The translations under genes were made by a program, and so were the position numbers. Source: Bacillota bacterium (GTDB taxonomy: Bacteria; Bacillota_A; Clostridia; Lachnospirales; Lachnospiraceae). Taken from it: DNA of 64,000 nucleotides. Location of the stretch: positions 496,001 to 560,000 of the forward strand of contig JAEYMU010000012.1 in assembly GCA_023407175.1 (NCBI GenBank). The letters are read 5' to 3'. Below are positions 14,178 through 24,176 of this stretch, piece after piece. The notes below the pieces were generated by a model that worked only from the letters and a program-made list of their open reading frames with translations, was not told the DNA's origin and ran no database searches. Numbering within the stretch: position 1 is the stretch's first letter; each line of letters opens with the position of its first letter.

Positions 14178-16058
14178 TTAATAAACAGCAAAACCCGTCT
14201 GAGATGAACCGTTATCTTGATAATACTGTGCTTGAGCATCCCACAAAGACTTGTATTGTCCTTCTGATCTAACTAATTCCTCATGTGTGCCGACCTGAAC
14301 AATTTTACAATTGTCAAATACTATGATTCTATCGCATATTCGGCATGATGAAAGTCTGTGAGATATACAAATGGCTGTCTTATCCTCTACAATGTTCTGG
14401 AAATTAGTAAATATGTCATATTCCGCTATCGGATCAAGAGCTGCGGTTGGTTCGTCTAGGATAATAAACGGTGATTCTTTATATAATGATCTTGCAATTG
14501 CTATTTTTTGAGCTTCGCCTCCCGATATTTCCACACCATCCATTACAAAATTTTTGTAAAGGAATGTTTCGCTCCCATGCTGCATATTCTTAAGTTCACC
14601 AAATCCAGCTTTTTTCAGATATTGTAAAGCGAGATTCTGGTTATACTCATTTGATGTAGCGACATTTTGCCCAAGCGTGAAAGCAAACAATTTAAAATCC
14701 TGAAAGACAACAGAAAATAAAGCTGTATACTCGTCATATATATATTCTTTAATGTTAATACCATTTAACAGTATCTCCCCTTCTGTCGGATCATAAAGCC
14801 TGCATAGCAGCTTAACAAATGTTGTTTTTCCTGAACCGTTGACACCGACAACATTTATATGATCACCTTTATGAAATTTTATGTTAACATCTTTTAGTAC
14901 ATACTGATCAGTAAATGGATACTGAAAACTTACATTACGAAATTCCACCGTATAGTGGCCATCTTCTACATGTCGTGTTCCACTTCGCATTTTATTAGGC
15001 AGATTAATATATGTAAACAAGTCTCTAATAAACCTATTGTTGGATTTCAATTCCACAAACAATCCCGTAAACCCAAGCACTCCATTCGAAAAACTACTTA
15101 ACGTTTGAGTGTACAAAACTAAATTACCAATCCCAATCGCTCCTGACATTGCTTTTGCTACTACAACAAAATATTGAAAAGCAATGAATACAGTATCGAT
15201 CAAATGTTGGAATATAGCGTTCAAAGTCCATGTTTTGGTTATTCTTTCTGTATCAAATGGATTTGTTATAAAATTGTGTGTTTGCTCAATAATTGTTTCC
15301 TGTTCACGAAATATACGTAGATCCATTCCGTTTTTGTAATCTGTCGAAAGACTATAAAATCGGTCAAACAACATTGTCGGCTTTGCAGCATATCCCCATA
15401 GAGAATATGCTTTTTTCGACATTAATGCATTGATTTTTCCCTGGCCAAAAGTTTTAATTAATAGCAATATTAAAAAAATCAGGATAATATATGGTGTATT
15501 CACAATTGCTAAAATACCTTTTTGCTCACGATTAGGAACTGATAATAAAATGCTAGCAAGAAGAGAAAATGAAGTAATTATTTTAGTTGTACAATCAACA
15601 AAACGTTTGATCAGTTCATTAATTTCAGATAGGCCCTCGCCATTATTATTAGCATTACTTATTCTCGAATAAATCTCCTTAACCCTAGGATTTTCAAAAT
15701 ATTCGTAATCCATTTGGTTCGAGATTTCATATAAATAATTAGCACACATATTGCTCCATATATTCTTTTTAAGCTGAGATCTGTTGTCTGTGTATCGCAC
15801 AGCTAGATTTAGTACAAATTGTGATATTACAGTAATTATTACATAATAAATAATTTTATGGTAATCGATTCCTCCGATAATATTGTTTATAATAAGTGAT
15901 GAAAGAAATGCTGTAACTAGTGGGCGCACCGCATCGAAAAAAGCATTGAGCGCAGTAAGCAGCGTAAGTGATGGACTGATCTTAAAATTGATTTTCGCTG
16001 CACTCCAAAAAACTCTATATTCTTCGAGTAAACTATTCATTAATGATTTCTTCGGCAT
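14178..16058 (-). CDS. ABC exporter half-transporter (membrane and ATPase domains)
   Basis: This protein of about 626 residues has an N-terminal region with about six membrane segments (residues 20-330) and a C-terminal ATPase with Walker A GVNGSGKTT, signature SGGEAQKIAIARS, Walker B FIILDEPTAALDP and the switch His in CISHRLS. There is no N-terminal C39 peptidase domain, so leader cleavage would be done elsewhere, for example by the TldD-like enzyme. The start at 16058 has GGGAG 7 nt upstream and overlaps the preceding gene by 26 nt. With that gene it probably forms a heterodimeric exporter of the finished product. Both ATPases keep full catalytic motifs, unlike many degenerate heterodimers. 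Confidence 0.92.
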   Translation of the reverse strand: MPKKSLMNSLLEEYRVFWSAAKINFKISPSLTLLTALNAFFDAVRPLVTAFLSSLIINNIIGGIDYHKIIYYVIITVISQFVLNLAVRYTDNRSQLKKNIWSNMCANYLYEISNQMDYEYFENPRVKEIYSRISNANNNGEGLSEINELIKRFVDCTTKIITSFSLLASILLSVPNREQKGILAIVNTPYIILIFLILLLIKTFGQGKINALMSKKAYSLWGYAAKPTMLFDRFYSLSTDYKNGMDLRIFREQETIIEQTHNFITNPFDTERITKTWTLNAIFQHLIDTVFIAFQYFVVVAKAMSGAIGIGNLVLYTQTLSSFSNGVLGFTGLFVELKSNNRFIRDLFTYINLPNKMRSGTRHVEDGHYTVEFRNVSFQYPFTDQYVLKDVNIKFHKGDHINVVGVNGSGKTTFVKLLCRLYDPTEGEILLNGINIKEYIYDEYTALFSVVFQDFKLFAFTLGQNVATSNEYNQNLALQYLKKAGFGELKNMQHGSETFLYKNFVMDGVEISGGEAQKIAIARSLYKESPFIILDEPTAALDPIAEYDIFTNFQNIVEDKTAICISHRLSSCRICDRIIVFDNCKIVQVGTHEELVRSEGQYKSLWDAQAQYYQDNGSSQTGFAVY

Positions 16059-17901
16059 GTGCAAACTCCCATCTACTCGTTTTATTTATGTTATTCTGAT
16101 AATAATAACTCTGCTTAGCGAAAATTTCAGCATACTCTCCTTTTTGTACAAGCAAATCTTCATGACTGCCCATTTCCTTGATTTCACCATCCATAATTAA
16201 AACAATATTGTCACAAAAGCGTGTAGATGACAGTCTATGTGAAATAAATACTGATGTTTTATCTTCAGCAATTGTGCTGTATTTTTGATAGATTTCATTT
16301 TCAGCAATTGGATCAAGCGCAGCTGTCGGCTCATCCAAGACCAACAGTGAGGAGTCTTTATATATAGCTCTTGCGAGCATAAATTTTTGCATTTCACCCC
16401 CTGAAAAAGATACAGCATCTTCATACATATCCTTGCTCATATTGGTATCTATTCCATTTGGTAGTGTTTTAATTTTATCCCAGATACCTGCTAAGATTAA
16501 GCATTCACATATTTTATCTCTATCATATAATTTTGCGTCAACTATGCCGATATTTTCGCCAATAGTAATTGGAAGGAAGCTAGTTGATTGGAATACTGCC
16601 GATACTTGTTTATAATATGCATTGAGCGACTTATATGGTAAAGGTTTTCCGTTTATAAGGATTTCTCCTTCAGTTGGCTCATACATTCCACATATAAGCT
16701 TAACAAGTGTTGTTTTTCCTGCTCCGTTCGGTCCTACCAAAGCAACTTTCTGCTTTTTTTCGATTCGTAAGTTTATCTGATTCAGCGTGTTATGTTTCGC
16801 ACCTGGGTACTTAAAAGATAAATTTTTAAGTTCTATACAAATTCCGTCTTCAACTCGATTCTCCGGGACTTTCTGTTCATGCATATCTCTTCCTGTAATA
16901 CTTAGAAAATCCCTTAAATCATTTACTAGTAGGCTTTCAACCTTTAATCGGTTGAAATAGACAACAAAATTGTTTATTGTATCAGCAACAGTGACGATGG
17001 TTGCGAAATAAAGAACAAATCGGTCTACACTGATATTTCCTGCGACAGTGTTATAAACTAAATATATATATGCAACTCCATCCCGTAAAAGAGTCAGTGC
17101 AGAATGCGCAACGTCTATATAGAACACCTTTTTCTGCATTGTTTTGTATATTTCATAATGCTCTTTAAAAAATAGTTTGGTCAATGACTTAATCCAACTT
17201 TGCATCCTGTATAGTCGCACTTCCTTAGCATAACTAAAATCTGTAGAAATGGTCTTAATATATTCAAGTTTACGATCAATTACTGCATTTTTATCTTTCA
17301 TTTTGTGCTGATAATTTCTTGAATATTTCATGAAATGAAAATAAATCATTGCTGTAATAATAAGCAAAACGAGTAGTAACGGATGCAGTGTCGCTAGAAT
17401 TCCCCCAAAAATCATAAACACTAAAAGATTTGAGAAAATTATATAGATAGTTGTTAACATACTATAACATGAGTAATTCGCACGTTCCGCTTTTTCTTTT
17501 AAAGTGGTCATTTCAGGATTTTCAAGTTGGCTGTACGACATGGACATACATGCCAACATGATTTTATTCTTTATATAATAAACATATTTTGTCTGGTATT
17601 CTGTCCAAATCTTATGCTGGAAAACCGCATCAATACAAAGATGCACGCAATTTAGTACAATTAAACTAAATACAATCAGTAAAACTATATTAAGCCGTAA
17701 TTGATTTTCCACAACATTTATAATTATAGGAGGTGTATATGTTGAAATGGCCTTGCCTAATACCTGTAAAATGATTAGTATCATGATAATAATCACATAA
17801 TGCTTTTTAAAACTCCAAACTTCTTTAAAGGAATAAACTAAATTTGATGCTAGATTTGATGTTACTTTGTTATAGTTTAGCACTTTTATTTTCCCTTTCA
17901 T
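16033..17901 (-). CDS. ABC exporter half-transporter, first gene of the operon
   Basis: A 622-residue exporter subunit: six predicted membrane segments (first at about residues 33-55, IIMILIILQVLGKAI region) followed by an ATPase with GPNGAGKTT, FSGGEMQKFMLARA, LLVLDEPTAALDP and SHRLS. It is the most upstream gene of the minus-strand run, so the main promoter should lie in the 1.5 kb gap beyond it. No strong ribosome site precedes the ATG at 17901; a GTG at 17883, with AAAGGG about 9 nt before it, is an alternative start. Paired with the overlapping second half-transporter for export or self-protection. Confidence 0.92.
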   Translation of the reverse strand: MKGKIKVLNYNKVTSNLASNLVYSFKEVWSFKKHYVIIIMILIILQVLGKAISTYTPPIIINVVENQLRLNIVLLIVFSLIVLNCVHLCIDAVFQHKIWTEYQTKYVYYIKNKIMLACMSMSYSQLENPEMTTLKEKAERANYSCYSMLTTIYIIFSNLLVFMIFGGILATLHPLLLVLLIITAMIYFHFMKYSRNYQHKMKDKNAVIDRKLEYIKTISTDFSYAKEVRLYRMQSWIKSLTKLFFKEHYEIYKTMQKKVFYIDVAHSALTLLRDGVAYIYLVYNTVAGNISVDRFVLYFATIVTVADTINNFVVYFNRLKVESLLVNDLRDFLSITGRDMHEQKVPENRVEDGICIELKNLSFKYPGAKHNTLNQINLRIEKKQKVALVGPNGAGKTTLVKLICGMYEPTEGEILINGKPLPYKSLNAYYKQVSAVFQSTSFLPITIGENIGIVDAKLYDRDKICECLILAGIWDKIKTLPNGIDTNMSKDMYEDAVSFSGGEMQKFMLARAIYKDSSLLVLDEPTAALDPIAENEIYQKYSTIAEDKTSVFISHRLSSTRFCDNIVLIMDGEIKEMGSHEDLLVQKGEYAEIFAKQSYYYQNNINKTSRWEFAHAEEIINE

Positions 17902-19416
17902 ACGAATATAAATTTATTCAAATCAGTCTATTTTTTACTTAACACCCACTCTAAATACCATAAATGCATTATTGTTTAAAGGATGATTAGGCATGGTCTG
18001 TAGCATGTTCCACAATGAATTTGTTTATAGGTGATTCGAGAAAGTTGATTTATAAAAATGACTACACTTTTTTGTTTGATACATACTGAATCAATAGGCA
18101 TGTGGAATGTATTATAAATTCAAATTTATGATATAACCACATTTTTTTAAGTAGAAAATAAATGTTGCACTAAAACGCACCTGCATAGAACTGCGAATTG
18201 ATAAATCATTAGTGATAAAGTAATTGGACAACAAATAATAATTATCGTTTTATATTAACCCATCCATTATTTATCCTCTTTTTTAATATTCCACGATATT
18301 TTTGCTCTAGTAAGTTTATTACTCTTCTATCCCAAAAAGATTATACTCTGCTGACAAACTATGGCATTAATAATCCTAATCATTTTTGATTTTTACTGTT
18401 ATATAATCAAAATCCAAAAAATAGCATAACACAAACAACATAATTAGTTAAAAACATCCACAAATAGGATACAAAAAATGCTTCAAATATAATGCATAAT
18501 TTTATTAAAACGCACTATTATGTCATGTATTATTATTCATTTGCAATTATTTTTACCATTTTATTCCTTCTTATTCCATATTATAATACATAAAATATAA
18601 TTTGTAAACATTTATTTCTATTTTTTTCATATTAATTCATATTACTATTTATGCATTTTATTTACTTTATGCACCAATAAAATTTTATTAGATCCAAATA
18701 ATTGTAAAATTAAATTGCAACTATGCACGATTAAGTTTTATTTTGCATTAATTAATTCCACCATCTTTTCTGATATCGGAATACACAACATTCACAATAG
18801 CCACTAATTTTTTTATTAATACAGTCGAGTAAACAATATGTATTTTATTGACATTTTTGTAATATCGTGTTATTTTATAGCTATAAAATATACAGAAACC
18901 ATGTTTCTGAAAAGCTGAAACAGTCTTCACATAATGTAAGCCATTACTTTTGTAAACTACTAAACATTTTTATCAGATAAATCGTCAAGGCTTTACTGTT
19001 GTTGCGGTACATAGCAGTTAATGATTATTTTTTTGATAACAAAGTATAGTAAATTAAGCAGAAATTAATTTCAAAAGCAGTTTTCTTAGTCTGGATAGTA
19101 ATCATTACCTTATATTATCTTCTTATAGATTTTGAAAATATAGAATGGGGAAAAAGAGCATATTATAAATAGTCAGTTTAACATTGTACAAATACTATGA
19201 ACATATACGATTCGTAAGCGCGAGACTGCGAAACATAATGCGTATATTATAACGGCTGTAATAAAAAAGTGTGTTATATTTATAAACAAAATGTAACTAA
19301 AATTATATTGTTCTATCCAGCCGAGGGATGTAAAAATTGCTTTATTAATATTTTTTATACAATATAATCCTATATTAATATTAAAATATTGTTTTAGGAG
19401 GAAAGATAGCTCTCTT
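17902..19416. other. 1.5 kb AT-rich gene-free divergent region
   Basis: This stretch separates the minus-strand cluster from the plus-strand hydrolase gene and is extremely AT-rich, with many stops in all frames. I found no convincing gene, tRNA or repeat array. It must contain the promoters of both flanking transcripts, but AT-rich sequence gives too many chance matches to place them. The last 100 nt before the hydrolase contain overlapping AT-rich inverted repeats around TATTAATATT, possibly an operator or simply low complexity. It could be decayed coding sequence. Confidence 0.6.
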
Positions 19417-22020
19417 TTGAAAGCGAGTCATAATAATAAGATGGAGATAATAAAAAATAAATATTTTGGTGAAAACATTTATATTTCAGAATACTCTTGT
19501 GCTTTTTCAGGTAATACGTCTTTTTGTTTATTTGAGGATAAGTGTTCGATTTCAATGAAAAAGAATAATGTAACGAATCTTAAGGTTAATAAAGAGAATG
19601 AGAGATTAGATATTAGCAGTTTATTAACTAATATGAATCATGAGGGTGTTCTTTTTCTTTTATTTGATATAGAAACTGATAAGAGTAGCCGAGTGATTTT
19701 AAATACATTAATGCCTGTGAAAAGTAAAGTTTTTGTAAATGATGCTTTATTAACGATATTAGGAATAGACACTCTTAACTATAATAAATATAGAAAGACA
19801 AATGATGTTTGTTTTGTTCTTAATAACGGTACTAATCATTTTATCGTTGAAATACTAAACCCGGAGCCTCAAGTATGGATTAATATACTATTAATGAATT
19901 ATGAGCATGAGATTAGTGAAAAATATAATTCACTAAGTCAGATAGGTAGTTATTCAAATTACATGGATATAAACTATGTTTGCGAGCAAGTATTTTTTTA
20001 TAATTCATCTGAATATTGTTTTATGGTAATGGATAATAATGATTCTTTTATTAATGAATATGAGGTTTATATTTATGATCAATTTGGAGAATTTAAATTA
20101 AGCTTTAAAAGCATTTTCAGAAAGAAAGAAAGAATTGATTTATTGGAGTTATCTAAAGATAATAACAGTTTCTTTATAAATTACCATATCATAATTAAGA
20201 TAATAAAAAAAGGGGGAGATTATTTTATCAGAAGCTTTTTAATTGTGTTACAAAATCCGGAAGATATAATACAGTATATTCAAAACATTGGAAATGAATA
20301 TTTACATAGGCAGATAGATACATATACGGCTAACAGCATTGAATCCACGTTAAATGATATAATATATGCTTATAAGAACTACGGTGATATGGCGGCTTAT
20401 ATTAATAGCTATAATTTATATTATACAGTGCTTGTAAAAGATGCTGGCCATAAATTACTATTTGATGAAATACGAGAAAAATGTGAAAATCTTCATGGAA
20501 ATAATAAAGTAAAAGCTGCTACCATATCAAGTATAGAATATTGTTCTGAAATCGACCTTTGTAAGGAGCGTATACTTATACGGTTACCTCATAATTACGA
20601 TATTAAACAAAAATATCCGATTATTTTAAATCTTGCAATAGGCAGATACAGCTGGGATGCGTATAAATTAGAAAATTCAGATATAATAAATTGTTTTATA
20701 TATGCAGACATATCTATAAGAGGACAAACATTAGGTGGCTATATGGGTGAGGCTAATTTTTTTGAATCTTTAAGCAAAATAGAGGAGAAATATTCAATTG
20801 ATAAAAATCGTATTTATTTACAAGGAGCATCAAATGGGGGCTATGCTACATGGCGTTTACTAGGAAAATTTCCACATATATTCGCTGCGGGATATCCATT
20901 AGCAGCAGTTCCTCCAATTAATGATATTAATAATATGATTAATATTCCTATCATAACATTAATTTCTGATATAGATAGCGCTTGGTTGGGAAAGGACATA
21001 TTATTATATGATGAAATGTTCTCTAAAAACATGGAATATAAGCAGATTGATGTTAAAGGTATATACCATAGTCAATTAATTAATTATATAGTAAATCGAA
21101 AAGTTTTAAAATTCTATTTTAATAAGAGTCTTTATATTTTTCCCAAAAAAATAATTTATAGAACAAATAGCAATCGATATAGAAAAGCTTATTGGATCGA
21201 ACTGCATGAACTATGTTTTGGTTCAAGAGAAGCTGTGATAAATGCAGAGTTTCGTGGTTCATGTATTGATATAACAATTATAAATTCGGAGGGAGTAGAC
21301 ATAATTATACCACCTCAGATTAATAAAAATAATTTTATTATTAATATTAACAACGAAAGTTTTATTTTTAATGATTTTTATTTATCTGAACTTCATTTTA
21401 GATTAAATCATAGTTCGGAAAAGTATATATGGAGCGACAACTTAAACAATAATCATCGTCCTAAATCGAGGAAAGGATATGGTTTATTAGACATATACTT
21501 TGATAAACTGAGAATTATTATACCTAATAGTTGTAACCAATTAGTACAACAAATTGCTGAAAATTTAGCTCATCCTCATAGTAATGCTAACGATGGAGAA
21601 ATTGCTGTATCATATCCTATACTTATTTATTGTGATGTAGAATTAGAGGTATGGAATAATAATAGTATTATATGTATATGCTGCAATGACTATTTATCGA
21701 ACAATTTAAAACCAGATCATAATCAGTTCATTAATGCTTTAAAAGAGGGATTTACATATATGGGGAATATGTATTATGGTGATTACATAGTTATGCAAAT
21801 AGTGCCTAATCCTGTTAATGAAGATTACTCAATACTTTACATAGATTTTAACAATCCCGATTATATTAAAAAGATTCTATTTTTAAGAAGGATGATTATT
21901 TCAGGTGAGCTTACTGGACATCATCCATATTTGAATAATGAAGCACTAGTATTATTGAATGGTTCATATTTTTCTATATACGAATGGGGTGAGGGGTTAA
22001 AACATATACATAATATATAA
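19417..22020 (+). CDS. Large alpha/beta-hydrolase (esterase/prolyl-oligopeptidase-like), 867 residues
   Basis: This AT-rich gene probably starts with TTG at 19417, 15 nt after AGGAGG; an ATG follows at 19441. Residues of about 385-570 form an alpha/beta-hydrolase domain: ILIRLPHNYDIKQKYPIIL, then the nucleophile elbow LQGASNGGYATWRLLGKFP (Ser near residue 473), TLISDIDSAW as likely acid region, and GIYHSQL with the probable catalytic His. The family cuts esters or peptide bonds at Ser. The 380 residues before it and 290 after it are unassigned and look beta-rich. There is no signal peptide, so it is probably cytoplasmic. Composition matches the adjacent cluster; it may cleave or deacylate the product or confer self-resistance. 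Confidence 0.8.
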   Translation: MKASHNNKMEIIKNKYFGENIYISEYSCAFSGNTSFCLFEDKCSISMKKNNVTNLKVNKENERLDISSLLTNMNHEGVLFLLFDIETDKSSRVILNTLMPVKSKVFVNDALLTILGIDTLNYNKYRKTNDVCFVLNNGTNHFIVEILNPEPQVWINILLMNYEHEISEKYNSLSQIGSYSNYMDINYVCEQVFFYNSSEYCFMVMDNNDSFINEYEVYIYDQFGEFKLSFKSIFRKKERIDLLELSKDNNSFFINYHIIIKIIKKGGDYFIRSFLIVLQNPEDIIQYIQNIGNEYLHRQIDTYTANSIESTLNDIIYAYKNYGDMAAYINSYNLYYTVLVKDAGHKLLFDEIREKCENLHGNNKVKAATISSIEYCSEIDLCKERILIRLPHNYDIKQKYPIILNLAIGRYSWDAYKLENSDIINCFIYADISIRGQTLGGYMGEANFFESLSKIEEKYSIDKNRIYLQGASNGGYATWRLLGKFPHIFAAGYPLAAVPPINDINNMINIPIITLISDIDSAWLGKDILLYDEMFSKNMEYKQIDVKGIYHSQLINYIVNRKVLKFYFNKSLYIFPKKIIYRTNSNRYRKAYWIELHELCFGSREAVINAEFRGSCIDITIINSEGVDIIIPPQINKNNFIININNESFIFNDFYLSELHFRLNHSSEKYIWSDNLNNNHRPKSRKGYGLLDIYFDKLRIIIPNSCNQLVQQIAENLAHPHSNANDGEIAVSYPILIYCDVELEVWNNNSIICICCNDYLSNNLKPDHNQFINALKEGFTYMGNMYYGDYIVMQIVPNPVNEDYSILYIDFNNPDYIKKILFLRRMIISGELTGHHPYLNNEALVLLNGSYFSIYEWGEGLKHIHNI

Positions 22021-22690
22021 TATTGAAGTAGTTGTAAAAATGAAAATGTTATGGCTTTTGTTTTGTAGTCAAAGAATATTACTGATTAGGGATTAGCACA
22101 TAATAGGTTCTTTTCAGACATTGTTGATTATAACGTGATACCGTGATTTAATATAGATGAAGATTATAAATGGTTTTTATATAGTAAATTAATAAATCAT
22201 TATCTTTGGACAAGGAACGAACAAGGTTGGGTATTACCCAGAAAGGTTACTAATTGATCAGATATAAAGAACCAAAGGCCTACAGTAGTTACTGTCAATA
22301 TTAATGTGTTTGAAACCATTATTCCGGCGATATGGAAATCAGAACTTCCGATAAGGTGGGGAATCATCTTAACCCTTTTAATTACCTCTAATCATGCAAT
22401 AGCAAATTGTCTATACCTTTTCACATTTGTGGTGTGTAGTAGTGATAATATTGTTATTGTATGATATATTCTTTATAGCAGATTAAGTTATTAAATTTCT
22501 TGGCTTTCAATGATTAGGCAGGCGATGGATTTACTACCAGAATATTCATACAAGCTACCTGAAATAAGGTTTATCTGGTCCCAAGCTTGGACGACCAAGC
22601 TAAACAGCATAAGCAAATAAGAGGATAGAATATCAGGAGAATATGGATAGGATCAAAGTTGAAAGAACTTGGGCTTAAGTATACGGAGTG
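22021..22690. other. Intergenic region with possible decayed coding sequence
   Basis: No intact gene is seen. On the plus strand a short frame near 22160-22255 reads like protein (YKWFLYSKLINHYLW, then QGWVLPRK) but has stops on both sides and no start; another frame near 22295-22400 has a similar look. They could be remnants of one disrupted gene, but the family is not recognisable. The region becomes less AT-rich toward the insertion sequence. Confidence 0.4.
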
Positions 22691-22691
22691 G

Positions 22692-23900
22692 GCGAGACCG
22701 TTTCAAAGTCTGTGTAAACACAAAAAACTGATATAAAATCTTAATAGTTACTTATGGGCAAGGCCATTTTTCAGTGGTTCTTGCCCACGTTTGTATTATA
22801 AAACTGTTTTTGGGATTGTCAAGTAAAACTCCCCTACGGCAGTCCTAAACACCGTGTTTTAAGATAATCGTTCTTCAAAAAACATTTCAAGCTGAGAGTG
22901 AATCTGTCCCCAGTCCTGGCGGGGCCCAGTCCATTTCTTAGTGATATCCATGGTTGCTAGATACAGCATTTTTAGTAAGCTATCGTCTGTCGGAAATACG
23001 GTTTTGCTTTTTGTGACTTTACGCAGCTGCCGGTTAAATCCTTCGATGGCATTGGTTGTATAAATAAGCCTGCGGACTGCTTCGGGGTATTTAAAGTAGG
23101 TGGAGAGGTTCGCCCAGTCATCTCTCCAGGACTTTGCTATTTTAGGATATCTTCCTCTCCATTTTTCATCAAACAAATCCAGTTCACTCAATGCGATATC
23201 TTCCGTAGGCGCTGCATACACCCTCTTTAAGTCAGCCATGAGTGGCTTGATATCCTTATAAGATACGAACTTCGTCGTATTTCGGATCTGGTGGATAAAA
23301 CACTGCTGAATCTCTGTTTCCGGGAAGATTGCCTCAATTGCCTGAGGGAACCCGCTCAGACCGTCTACACATGCAATCAGGATATCCCTTAATCCCCGGT
23401 TCTTTAAACCATTCATGATGGACAGCCAGAACTTCGCACTTTCGTTTTCACCGATGTACATCCCGAGGACATCCTTTCGTCCGCCCATATCAATGCCTCT
23501 GGCGATATAAACAGCCTTTTTTGCAATCCGGCCTTCGCTTCTGGCATGAAAATGTATGGCATCCATGAATACTACAGCATAAATCTCTTCCAGAGGCCGT
23601 TCCTGCCATTCTTTCACGACAGGAAGTATTTTATCCGTGATCTGACTGATTGTACTGTCAGAAATATCAATACCGTAAAGCTCCTGCATGTGGCTTTCGA
23701 TATCACCGGTCGTCATGCCTCTAGCTATGCGTAGCATAGGTTGCATACCATGGAAAGAATTTTTTCTTCCATGTCCTAAGTTAAGGTATTCTGATATTTC
23801 TTTACAACCTTAGGCTCAAACTCCCCATTACGGTCACGGGGAACATCCAGTTCCATGTCAATATAATCCAATGTCACAAAAGGGCCTGTGTATTCTCTTT
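22692..23900 (-). mobile_element. Truncated IS256-family insertion sequence
   Basis: The element contains a damaged IS256-type transposase read on the minus strand. One end can be proposed at 22692, where GAGACCGTTTCAAAGTC begins a sequence resembling IS256-family terminal repeats. No matching inverted copy is visible on the other side of the transposase, so that end seems lost. A hairpin with GGGCAAG/CTTGCCC arms at about 22755-22785 lies between the transposase and this end. The exact borders are uncertain. Confidence 0.6.
22859..23895 (-). pseudogene. IS256-family transposase, broken by a nonsense codon and an indel
   Basis: An open frame of 295 codons (22859-23746) covers the catalytic part of an IS256-type DDE transposase: first Asp in VVFMDAIHF, second in ACVDGLSGFPQAI, Glu in TTNAIEGFNRQLRK. 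Intact members have about 400 residues. Upstream the frame can be followed through LDVPRDRNGEFEPKVV, KKYQNTLT, then a TAG where Gln is expected, then DMEEKILSM, after which extra bases near 23725-23740 disturb the frame before GMTTGDIESH. The N-terminal zinc-finger part before about 23895 is not recognisable. The gene therefore cannot make a full transposase. Confidence 0.88.
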
Positions 23901-24057
23901 TTTCTCTTTGCGTCCAGATTGGTGCAAATCTTTATACTCATGTCTCTGCTATACGCACCATTCAACAGATTTTCAAACAGTATAATAATATCCTCATTCA
24001 TTGCAGCGGCATTTATTAAATCATAACCATCATTCACAAAAAACACATAACAAAAAA

Positions 24058-24095
24058 TGCTCCAAGCCTTGAACCTTCTTTTCTGCTTAGGAGCA
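24058..24095 (-). terminator. Rho-independent terminator of the subtilase gene
   Basis: Inverted repeats TGCTCC...GGAGCA, extended by an AAG pairing with one mismatch, enclose a short loop, and on the minus strand the stem is followed by a run of six T. It lies 80 nt after the subtilase stop. The remaining sequence between the transposase remnant and this terminator shows no gene. Confidence 0.7.
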
Positions 24096-24176
24096 TTCTT
24101 TTAAATTTGTATTGTGATAATCGTTCTGCCTAGATTTTTAATAAGTCGCCAATTATCTATTCATCTCTCATTTCAT

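Noticed and set aside
18748..18930. 60-codon minus-strand frame in the divergent gap
   Set aside because: It starts with a GTG without ribosome site in very AT-rich sequence, has no family features, and is of a length expected by chance.
22160..22400. Protein-like fragments after the hydrolase gene
   Set aside because: Reading frames are interrupted and no start or family was found, so they are noted only as possible remnants.
23858..24046. 62-codon minus-strand frame upstream of the transposase remnant
   Set aside because: It overlaps the transposase N-terminal region in another frame, ends in KRIHRPFCDIGLY by frame shift, and has no ribosome site; more likely decayed sequence.
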